From: Aeromicrobium yanjiei
GTDB lineage: Bacteria; Actinomycetota; Actinomycetes; Propionibacteriales; Nocardioidaceae
DNA: 64,000 nt
Direction: 5' to 3'
NCBI RefSeq assembly: GCF_009649075.1
Contig: NZ_CP045737.1
Span: 124,001 to 188,000 of the forward strand
Each line of letters opens with the position of its first letter. Within the stretch, counting starts at the first letter, position 1. Both the position numbers and the translations under genes were made by a program. Under the pieces are notes generated by a model, which was given only the letters and a program-made list of their open reading frames with translations, had not been told where the DNA came from and did no database searches. This document shows positions 9,224 through 15,917 of this stretch, in pieces.

Positions 9224-10431
9224 GCGCCGACCCGCTCGAAGACCGCAGAGATGCCCTGGCCGCCGCCGATGCACAGCGTCGCGAGCCCGTAGCGACCGTC
9301 GCGCCGGTGCAGCTCACGGGCCAGCGAACCGGCCAGTCGAGCGCCAGTGGCTCCCACGGGGTGGCCGAGCGAGATGCCTGAGCCGTGCGGGTTGAGCCGC
9401 GGGTCGTCCGCGTCGAGGCCCCATGTGCGCAGAACGGCCAGCACCTGTGCGGCGAACGCCTCGTTGAGCTCGATGATGTCGAGATCGTCCATCGTGATGC
9501 CGGCGCGGCCGAGGGCGGCGGCCGTGGCAGGGACGGGACCGATGCCCATCGTCTCGACCGGGACGCCGGCGACGGCCCAGCTGCGGAGGGCGACGAGTGG
9601 ACGGAGGCCGAGGGCGGCGGCGCGCTCGGGGGTCGTGACGATGCACGCGGCTGCCGCGTCGTTCTGACCGCTCGCGTTGCCGGCCGTCACGGTCGCGTCG
9701 GGGTCGACCTTGCCCATGATCGGGCGCAGCGCGGCCAGTGTCTCGACGGTCGTGTCAGCCCGCGGGTGCTCGTCGACCTCGACCGTACGTTGGCGGCGGC
9801 CAGTGCCGACGGTGACGGGAATGATCTCCTCGGCGAAGATGCCGGCCTCCTGGGCGGCAACCGCACGCTGGTGCGACTGAGCGGCGAGAGCATCCTGGTC
9901 GGCGCGGGAGATCGAGTGCTCGCGTCGCAGGTTCTCGGCCGTCTCGATCATGCCGCCGGCCACGGGGTAGCGGTGGCCACCCGCGGTCTGGCGTGCGCGG
10001 GCGAGGGCGTCGTGCATCGTCACGCCGGTGCGAGCGGCACCCCAACGGATGTCGGTGGAGTAGAAGGGGACGTTGCTCATGCTCTCCGCGCCGCCGGCGA
10101 CGACGAGGTCGGCCGCTCCGGTCTGCACGGCCATCGCCGCGTTGACCACGGCCTGCAGGCCCGATCCGCAGCGACGATCGATCTGCTGGCCTGCGGTCCG
10201 CAGGTCCAGGCCCGCGTTGAGGGCGGCGACGCGACCGATCGCGGGGGCCTCGGAGTTCGGGTTGCAGTGCCCGAGGATGACGTCGTCGATCGCGTCGGAC
10301 GGCAGCCCGGTGCGCTCGACGAGGGCCGCGAGCACGGCCCCGGCGAGATCGGCGGCCGTGGCCGGCGCGAGGCTCCCCCCGTAACCCCCGACGGGGGTGC
10401 GGATGGGCTCGCAGATGACGGCTTCTCTCAC
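9220..10431 (-). CDS. Acetyl-CoA C-acyltransferase (thiolase)
   Basis: Thiolase of 403 residues. The nucleophilic Cys88 lies in IDRRCGSGLQAVVNA; the C-terminal His motif (NPHGSGISLGHPVGATGAR) and second Cys (LCIGGGQG) are present. It cleaves a 3-ketoacyl-CoA with CoA to acetyl-CoA and a shortened acyl-CoA, or runs the reverse. GTG at 10431 overlaps the upstream gene by GTGA. Position in the operon suggests the final cleavage of a beta-oxidation-like branch. Confidence 0.93.
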   Translation of the reverse strand: MREAVICEPIRTPVGGYGGSLAPATAADLAGAVLAALVERTGLPSDAIDDVILGHCNPNSEAPAIGRVAALNAGLDLRTAGQQIDRRCGSGLQAVVNAAMAVQTGAADLVVAGGAESMSNVPFYSTDIRWGAARTGVTMHDALARARQTAGGHRYPVAGGMIETAENLRREHSISRADQDALAAQSHQRAVAAQEAGIFAEEIIPVTVGTGRRQRTVEVDEHPRADTTVETLAALRPIMGKVDPDATVTAGNASGQNDAAAACIVTTPERAAALGLRPLVALRSWAVAGVPVETMGIGPVPATAAALGRAGITMDDLDIIELNEAFAAQVLAVLRTWGLDADDPRLNPHGSGISLGHPVGATGARLAGSLARELHRRDGRYGLATLCIGGGQGISAVFERVGA

Positions 10432-11267
10432 GGTGACTCCTGGATGTGGTGGTGGACGGTGATCTCGGCGCACAGACGGTCGTGCTCGGACAAGGTGGCT
10501 CGGGTCGAGTCGGGGCCGGCCTCGGTGCGCAGCTCGCCGCGGTGCCCGGCGATCAGGGCCGAGCGTCCGCGGTGGTCGACGCGGTGCATCGCGGCGCCGC
10601 TGCGGCGGACCGTCTCGGCCAGGACGATGGCGAGCAGCGGGCCGTGCACGACCAGGCCCTCGTAGCCCTCGACCCCGGTCGCGTACGGGTGGTCGTAGTG
10701 GATGCGGTGGGTGTTGCGGGTGAGTGCGCTGAAGCGCATCAGCAACGGGGCGTCGCCGGTGAACGTCCACGGCTGAGCGGACGCGTCGAGGCCCGACGGC
10801 CCCGCCGGCAGGACGGAGGTAGGCTCCCGCGGCGTCGCAGCGGTCGGGCCCGTGGGGGCCGGACGGTAGACGATGTCCTGCCGCTCCTCGAGGGCGATCC
10901 CGTCCTGGTCCTCCACGACGTCGCGGACGGTGACGAACCGGAGCGGGCCCGAGCGGCCCTCGGTGTCCTTGACGTCCTGCACGCTGCGGGACACGTGCAC
11001 GGTCGAGCCGATCCGCAGCGGACGGTGCACGACGAGGGACCCACCGGCGAACATCCGGCGGGGCAGATCGGGCCGGGTTGGCAGGGAGCCGTCCTCGGCG
11101 TGCCCGTCGCGGCCGAGCGAGGCCCATGGACGCCAGCGGGCGAGTGCGGCCCAGTGCCACAGCGGCGGCAGGGGAGCGCCCGCTGCCACGTCCAGGTCGT
11201 CCGCGCCGAGGAGGTCGGCGAGTGCGTGGACGGTCTCCGGGTCGACGAGCAGCCCGGGCGGCCTCAC
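10428..11267 (-). CDS. HTD2/FAS1-like double hot-dog dehydratase (itaconyl- or mesaconyl-CoA hydratase-like)
   Basis: 279 residues with an N-terminal MaoC-like hot-dog ([25 protein letters not shown]) and a C-terminal hot-dog holding the hydratase motif [19 protein letters not shown] followed by [10 protein letters not shown]. This layout is that of HTD2, mesaconyl-C4-CoA hydratase and, to my recollection, the itaconyl-CoA hydratase of Pseudomonas. GTG at 11267 overlaps the SDR stop. Beside CaiB and CitE genes, the best guess is hydration of an unsaturated C4/C5 dicarboxyl-CoA to a hydroxyacyl-CoA that the lyase then cleaves (inference). Confidence 0.78.
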   Translation of the reverse strand: MRPPGLLVDPETVHALADLLGADDLDVAAGAPLPPLWHWAALARWRPWASLGRDGHAEDGSLPTRPDLPRRMFAGGSLVVHRPLRIGSTVHVSRSVQDVKDTEGRSGPLRFVTVRDVVEDQDGIALEERQDIVYRPAPTGPTAATPREPTSVLPAGPSGLDASAQPWTFTGDAPLLMRFSALTRNTHRIHYDHPYATGVEGYEGLVVHGPLLAIVLAETVRRSGAAMHRVDHRGRSALIAGHRGELRTEAGPDSTRATLSEHDRLCAEITVHHHIQESP

Positions 11268-12004
11268 ATGAACCGTCCGCCGGTCACCTCGGCGACGGTC
11301 CCGGTCATGTAGGACGACATCGCCGAGGCGTAGAACAGGGCGACCGAGGCGATCTCCTCGGGCTCACCGGCGCGCTGCATGGGGATCTCGGCCATCTTCT
11401 GGTCCCACGCCTTCTGCGGCATCGCGCGGGTCATCGCGGAGGCGATGAGGCCCGGCTGGATCGCGTTCACGCGGACACCGTGGTGAGCCATCTCCTTGGC
11501 GGCGGCCTTGGTCATGCCGATGATGCCGGCCTTGGCCGCCGAGTAGTTGGTCTGGCCCACCATGCCGACCTTGCCCGAGAGCGACGAGATGTTGACGATC
11601 GCGCCGGACTTCTGCTCACGCAGGTGCGCGGCCGCCAGCCGCGTCCCGTTCCAGCAGCCCTTGAGGTGCACGGCGATGACCTGGTCGAACTGCTCCTCGG
11701 TCATGGTGCGCATCGTGGCGTCACGCGTGATGCCGGCGTTGTTGACCATGATGTCGAAGCGGCCCCATCGGGCGAGTGCCGCGTCGATGGCGCCCTGGAC
11801 CTGGTCGGCCACGACGACGTCGCAGGCGACCCCGATCGCGACGTCCTCGCCGAGCTCGGTGGCCGCGGCGACCGCGGCTTCTCCGTCGAGATCGGCGACG
11901 ACGACCTTCGCTCCGGCGTCCACGTAGCTGCGGGCGATGGCCAGGCCGATGCCCTGCGCACCTCCGGTGACGATGGCGACCTGCGAGTCCAGCAGTGCGT
12001 TCAT
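11264..12004 (-). CDS. SDR family dehydrogenase/3-oxoacyl reductase (FabG-like)
   Basis: Classical short-chain dehydrogenase of 246 residues: cofactor motif TGGAQGIG near residue 14, NNAG, catalytic Ser in NISSLSG and YSAAK. The Asp-Leu-Asp after the second strand (VVVADLDGE) suggests NAD over NADP. It would interconvert a 3-hydroxyacyl-CoA and 3-ketoacyl-CoA ahead of the thiolase. ATG at 12004 overlaps the CitE-like stop by 4 nt. Confidence 0.88.
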   Translation of the reverse strand: MNALLDSQVAIVTGGAQGIGLAIARSYVDAGAKVVVADLDGEAAVAAATELGEDVAIGVACDVVVADQVQGAIDAALARWGRFDIMVNNAGITRDATMRTMTEEQFDQVIAVHLKGCWNGTRLAAAHLREQKSGAIVNISSLSGKVGMVGQTNYSAAKAGIIGMTKAAAKEMAHHGVRVNAIQPGLIASAMTRAMPQKAWDQKMAEIPMQRAGEPEEIASVALFYASAMSSYMTGTVAEVTGGRFM

Positions 12005-12804
12005 GACGGGTGCTCTCCTTCGGTTCGTGCCTCGTCCGTGCGGGCGAGGATGGTGCGTGCGCGGGCGAGGACGGGGGCGTCGACCATGCGGTCGTCGACG
12101 ACGGACACGCCGGCGTCGGCGGAGGCCAGGACTCGCCGGGCCCACGCGATCTCGTCGTCGTCGGGTGCGAGGGCGGCGTGGACCGGGGCGATCTGGTCGG
12201 GGTGGATGCAGAGCTTGCCGGCGCAGCCGACGGCCGTCGCGGCCGCGAGATCTGCCCGCAGCCACTCGGGGTCGCGCAGCTGGGCGGTGACGCCGTCGAC
12301 GGGACCGGGCAGGCCGGCCGCCGTTGACGCGATCAGCAGCTGAACGCGCGCGGCGTCCACGATCGTCCGGTTGTCGGGGGAGACGCCGAGCTCGGCGGCC
12401 AGGTCGAGGTGGCCCAGCGCCAGCCGGTCCACGCAGGGGTGGGCGGCGATCCGTGGGGCGTCGAGCAGGCCGCGCGCCGTCTCGACGAGGGCGACGACCC
12501 GGAGCCCGTCGAGCGCCGAGAGGGCTGCCTCCTCTGCCTTCGGCAGCATCACGAGCAGTCCGTGGCGCCGCACCAGGTCGAGGTCGTCCGCGTGCCACGG
12601 CGTGCCGACGGCGTTGATGCGCACCGCGGGACGCAAGCCCTCCCGTACGGCATCGTCGATCGCGGCCCGGGCGGCGTCCTTTCGCTCGGGCGCCACGGCG
12701 TCCTCGATATCGGTGACGACGAGATCGGCGCCGCTCGTGGCCGCGCGGGCGAACCGGTCCGGACGGTCGCCGGGCACGAAGAGCAGCGAACGGGCCGTCG
12801 TCAT
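12001..12804 (-). CDS. HpcH/HpaI-CitE family acyl-CoA lyase (citramalyl/malyl-CoA lyase-like)
   Basis: CitE-like TIM-barrel lyase of 267 residues. The family set is complete: [12 protein letters not shown] at the N terminus, [21 protein letters not shown], the Mg-ligand Glu in [10 protein letters not shown] and the Asp in [12 protein letters not shown]. Stand-alone proteins of this type cleave malyl-CoA, citramalyl-CoA or related hydroxyacyl-CoAs to a 2-oxoacid and an acyl-CoA. Next to a CaiB transferase and a double hot-dog hydratase, citramalyl-CoA to pyruvate and acetyl-CoA is the attractive reading (inference). Confidence 0.88.
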   Translation of the reverse strand: MTTARSLLFVPGDRPDRFARAATSGADLVVTDIEDAVAPERKDAARAAIDDAVREGLRPAVRINAVGTPWHADDLDLVRRHGLLVMLPKAEEAALSALDGLRVVALVETARGLLDAPRIAAHPCVDRLALGHLDLAAELGVSPDNRTIVDAARVQLLIASTAAGLPGPVDGVTAQLRDPEWLRADLAAATAVGCAGKLCIHPDQIAPVHAALAPDDDEIAWARRVLASADAGVSVVDDRMVDAPVLARARTILARTDEARTEGEHPS

Positions 12805-14012
12805 GACGTCAGGGCGATCACGCCGTCAGCCGCGAGGCGGCCGAGGTCGGCATCGGTCAGACCCAGCGACTCGGCGAGGACGGGGCCGGTGTCGGCGCCG
12901 AGTCGGGGCGTGAGGGCAGGCTTGCGCTCGGTCTGCGCCCAGCGCAGCGGTGAGACCGTGGTGGGCATGGGGCCCACGCCGGGCTGGTCGACGTCGTGCA
13001 GGACGGGGTCGCTGGAGGCGCGGGCCGAGGCCGCGGCCTCGACCACCGACAGGTAGGGCGCCCACAGGACACGGGCCTGGTCGAGCAGCGGTCGGAGCGC
13101 AGTAAGGTCGCGGGCGATGAACCAGGGGCGCAGGATCGACGCGATCGTCTCGCGCACCTCGTAGCGCGCCGACTCCTGGCGTAGGTCCAGGTCGAGTGCC
13201 TTCTCCAGGGCGGCGAAGACGTCCCGCGTGCCGGTGACGTCGCACAGCGCGTCCCACTGTCCCTCGGTCAGCGCCACGACCATGATCCGCGAGCCGTCGG
13301 ACGTCGCGAAGTCGGTGCCGAACGAGCCGAAGACGTGGTTGCCGTGGCGGGGCCGATCGGCGCCGGCCTCCTCCGCCTCGGCGAACCAGCCGAGGGCTCC
13401 GACCGCCGAGACCGCGACGTCGTAGAGGGCCACGTTGATCGCGCTGCCCTCTCCCGTCGTCCGGCGCCGCTCGAGGGAGGCGAGGACGCCGACCGCCGCG
13501 TGCATGCCCGTGAGCAGGTCCCAGGCGGGGAGCACGTGGTTGACGGGGGTGTCGAGGAAGTCCGGCCCCGTCATGGTGGCGATGCCGATCGAGGCGTTGA
13601 CGGTGTAGTCGACGGCGGGTCGGCCGTCCGCGAAGCCCTCGACGTGGACGGTGATCATGTCGCTGCGCAGTGCCGCGAGGTCGTCGTGGCGCAGCCGGTG
13701 CCGGCCCACCACGTTGTCGACGTAGACGCCGCGGTGGTCGCCGGTGCGGGTGGTGAAGGCCGTGAGCAGCTCACGTCCGGCGGGGGTGCGGTAGTCGATC
13801 GCGACGGAGCGCTTGCCCTTGTTGAGATTGGTCCAGTAGAGGCTCTCGCCGGTCGCGCTCAGGGGCCAGCGGCCGAAGTCGCTGCCTCCGCCCGGCAGAT
13901 CGACCCGGACGACGTCGGCACCCAGCTGGGCGAGCGTCATTCCGCAGCTCGGTCCGGCGACGAACGTCGAGCACTCCACGACCTCGAGGCCGACCAGCGG
14001 CTGGGCGCTCAT
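12801..14012 (-). CDS. CaiB/BaiF family (class III) CoA-transferase
   Basis: 403 residues of the formyl-CoA/carnitine CoA-transferase fold. The catalytic Asp is Asp165 in [15 protein letters not shown]; the N-terminal [25 protein letters not shown] block and the RTTGEG turn match the family. It moves CoA between a donor acyl-CoA and an acid. With the acyl-CoA synthetase on the other operon, the island has two independent ways to activate an acid. Starts overlap stops by 4 nt on both sides. Confidence 0.9.
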   Translation of the reverse strand: MSAQPLVGLEVVECSTFVAGPSCGMTLAQLGADVVRVDLPGGGSDFGRWPLSATGESLYWTNLNKGKRSVAIDYRTPAGRELLTAFTTRTGDHRGVYVDNVVGRHRLRHDDLAALRSDMITVHVEGFADGRPAVDYTVNASIGIATMTGPDFLDTPVNHVLPAWDLLTGMHAAVGVLASLERRRTTGEGSAINVALYDVAVSAVGALGWFAEAEEAGADRPRHGNHVFGSFGTDFATSDGSRIMVVALTEGQWDALCDVTGTRDVFAALEKALDLDLRQESARYEVRETIASILRPWFIARDLTALRPLLDQARVLWAPYLSVVEAAASARASSDPVLHDVDQPGVGPMPTTVSPLRWAQTERKPALTPRLGADTGPVLAESLGLTDADLGRLAADGVIALTS

Positions 14013-14791
14013 CGTGCGAACTCCGGCTCGCGCTTCTCGCGGAAGGCGGCCTTCCCCTCGGCGGCGTCGCGGCCGTGTCCGGCCAGGGCGACGCCGATCC
14101 GCTCCTCGCGGAGGAATCCGGTGACGTCGCGATCCTCGGCGACGCGGCTCATCCAGCGCGTCACGGCGACGGACTCGACCGGCCCGGCCGCGAGTCTCGC
14201 GGCGACGTCCAGCGCGACCCGCGTCGCGGTACGCGGAGCAGCGAGGATCGTCACCAGCCCGGCCGAGAGCGCCTCCGGGGCGGTGAGCGGCTCACCCAGC
14301 AGGAGGTGGCGGTTCGCGCCGTGGCGTCCGAGCCGCCGGGTCAGGTGCCAGGCGACGCCGGCGTCAGCGGCCAGACCACGCTGGGAGAACGGCGCCTGGA
14401 AGGCGGCGTCCTCGCCGGCCACCAGAATGTCGCCGGCCAGGGCGAGCCCCCACCCGGCGCCGAGCGCGTAGCCCTCCACCGCGACGACGGTCGGGCACGG
14501 CAGCGCCGCGAACCGCTCGATGACGCCGTGGATGAGCTCGAGCCGGCCGGCCGGACCGAACAACCCGTCGTCGGCGCCCGGCATCGAGGCGACGTCGCCG
14601 CCGGAGCAGAAGAAGGTGTCGGCTCCGGTGAGGACGGTGCAGCGTGCGTGCCGCGCGTCGGTGTCGAGCGCGTCCCGCAGGGCGTCGATGAGCGTCTGGT
14701 CCAGGGCGTTGCGTCGCTCGGGCCGGTGGAGGCGCAGCTCCAGCACGTCCTGCGGATGCCAAGTGCATTGCAGTGATGAGGTCACCGTCAC
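14009..14791 (-). CDS. Enoyl-CoA hydratase/isomerase (PaaG-like active site)
   Basis: Crotonase-fold protein of 260 residues and first gene of the leftward operon. The oxyanion-hole motifs FCSGGDVASM and EGYALGAGWGLALAGD are present. The two hydratase glutamates appear absent: the first position reads as part of APFSQRG, and the second region reads AADAGVAWHL with an Asp, like the isomerase PaaG. A double-bond isomerase is therefore at least as likely as a hydratase. The frame opens with GTG at 14791; a second GTG at 14785 coincides with the predicted transcription start, so the mRNA may be leaderless. Confidence 0.85.
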   Translation of the reverse strand: MTVTSSLQCTWHPQDVLELRLHRPERRNALDQTLIDALRDALDTDARHARCTVLTGADTFFCSGGDVASMPGADDGLFGPAGRLELIHGVIERFAALPCPTVVAVEGYALGAGWGLALAGDILVAGEDAAFQAPFSQRGLAADAGVAWHLTRRLGRHGANRHLLLGEPLTAPEALSAGLVTILAAPRTATRVALDVAARLAAGPVESVAVTRWMSRVAEDRDVTGFLREERIGVALAGHGRDAAEGKAAFREKREPEFAR

Positions 14792-14820
14792 ATTATCTAC
14801 ATTCTATAGAATGTTGGCAA
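14785..14820 (-). promoter_or_regulatory. Promoter of the seven-gene operon with palindromic operator in the spacer
   Basis: On the minus strand a -35 TTGCCA (14820-14815) and a -10 GATAAT (14797-14792) are separated by 17 nt. The spacer is almost entirely the perfect 16-bp palindrome ACATTCTATAGAATGT (14799-14814), an arrangement typical of TetR/GntR-type repressor sites. About seven bases after the -10 lies GTG at 14785, so transcription may begin at the start codon. No regulator gene adjoins it inside the window. Confidence 0.75.
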
Positions 14821-14846
14821 TGGTTAGGCGCTGACAATTAGCGCGG

Positions 14847-15401
14847 TCAGGGTGTGTCCGCCAAGGAGGCCGCCCGGTCGAGCAAGCGGCGCACCGCGGG
14901 TGCCATCGCGAGCAGCGAGTAGGCCGCGTAGCCGATCATCGTGCCGACCGTGTTGCCGATCAGGTCGTCCACATCGGCGACCCGGCCCGGGCTCACCGTG
15001 AGCGAGCCGGCGAGCTGCACCGTCTCGATGCTGAGGCTCACGCACAGGCCGAGGAGCGCGGCCCGGCGCATCGACGTCACCCGGGTCAGGAGCGGGAGCA
15101 GCGCGCCGAGCGGCACGAACAGCGCGACGTTCAAGATCATGCCGATCGGGTCCTCGGCGACGTCGACGAATGGGGTGAGGTGCACGGACGCGCGCCACGG
15201 TCGCGCGTTGTCCATGTCGATCGGCAGGGGCAGGAGCACGTGCGCGAGGACTACCGCACCGTAGACGCACGCGACGATCGCGACCACCGCGCGCGGGCCG
15301 GTCAGCCGACCGCGACGCTGCAGCCACCACAGGGTGCCGGCGATGGCCGCTGCCGTCACCGGGATCAGCACGGGCAACGTCGGGACTTCGTGTGTCTGCA
15401 C
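14847..15401 (-). CDS. VanZ-like membrane protein
   Basis: 184-residue integral membrane protein with VanZ features: LLPLPIDMDN, the NVALFVPLGALLPLL helix, SLSIETVQLAG and DVDDLIGNTVGTMIGY. Four to five membrane helices are visible. The frame extends much further upstream, but that part is repeat-array translation; GTG at 15401 gives the family length. Its last codons (14854-14873) match the unit of the nearby repeat array at 15465 at 19 of 20 bases. Family members include a teicoplanin-resistance accessory protein; function here is unknown. Confidence 0.82.
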   Translation of the reverse strand: MQTHEVPTLPVLIPVTAAAIAGTLWWLQRRGRLTGPRAVVAIVACVYGAVVLAHVLLPLPIDMDNARPWRASVHLTPFVDVAEDPIGMILNVALFVPLGALLPLLTRVTSMRRAALLGLCVSLSIETVQLAGSLTVSPGRVADVDDLIGNTVGTMIGYAAYSLLAMAPAVRRLLDRAASLADTP

Positions 15402-15464
15402 AGATCTGTCTTCCCCGGGTGTCGGTCGTCGCCCGCTCAGCCTACGCAGCAAAGTCCCTGCGAT

Positions 15465-15664
15465 GTGGTGTTCGCCAAGGAGGCCGCTTGCGGTGGTGTT
15501 CGCCAAGGAGGCAGCTTGCGGTGGTGTTCGCCAAGGAGGCCGCTTGCGGCCGACTGTGAGCGGAGCGAGGCGAACTCCTGGACCTGCGTCCGCCTCGCTT
15601 CGCTCACGGTCGCTTCGCTCCCTGGCGAACGGTGGCGTTCGCTTCGCTCCCTGGCGAACGGTGG
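15465..15664. repeat. Mini-array A: three 28-bp forward units, hairpin, two inverted-type units
   Basis: This is the main content of the 512-bp gap 15402-15913. Three tandem 28-bp units (15465-15492, 15493-15520, 15521-15548; one internal difference) share the core GTTCGCCAAGGAGGC. A near-perfect 17-bp hairpin follows (15556-15572 with 15591-15607). Two 25-bp copies of a related sequence in the opposite sense follow (15611-15635, 15640-15664), whose reverse complement holds GTTCGCCAGGGA. The 28-bp period does not keep a reading frame, so coding is unlikely. Confidence 0.85.
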
Positions 15665-15692
15665 TGCGGGGGCCTCCCTGGGGACGGAAGTG

Positions 15693-15843
15693 CCGGCAGA
15701 CGGGGGCCGTGACCTCAACGAGCCGCTTGACCACCGAGGAGATCCTCGCCTCCGACCGCCGCCAGCCCGATCCGGCGCTGTTCGGCGGAGGGGTGGCGCC
15801 CGCGACGGACACCCCGCGCTCCTCGTGGGGCGCCTCCCGGTGA
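15693..15843 (+). pseudogene. Duplicated 5' end of ppc (about 45 codons)
   Basis: Bases 15693-15798 repeat 18417-18522, the start region of ppc, with three mismatches in 106 bp, same orientation, 2724 bp apart. The copy keeps the GTG start (15709) and runs through the first ~30 ppc codons, then diverges and stops with TGA at 15841-15843, giving a 44-residue peptide. It is far too short to be an enzyme. The high identity suggests a recent event. Confidence 0.85.
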
Positions 15844-15917
15844 CGGCCGTGGTCGTGGCCGCGTGGTGCTACGCCGGGTACTTCGCGTGGTCCGTGATCG
15901 CCTGGTCGCACGGCTAG
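15840..15917 (+). CDS. Possible 25-residue membrane peptide
   Basis: GTG at 15840 overlaps the stop of the ppc fragment by GTGA and opens a 25-residue peptide, mostly one hydrophobic helix rich in Val, Ala, Trp and Tyr, ending in SHG. Its TAG interlocks with the GH92 stop in CTAG (15914-15917). It could be a coupled micro-gene or the surviving 3' end of a broken membrane protein. No known family is recognised. Confidence 0.3.
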   Translation: MTAVVVAAWCYAGYFAWSVIAWSHG

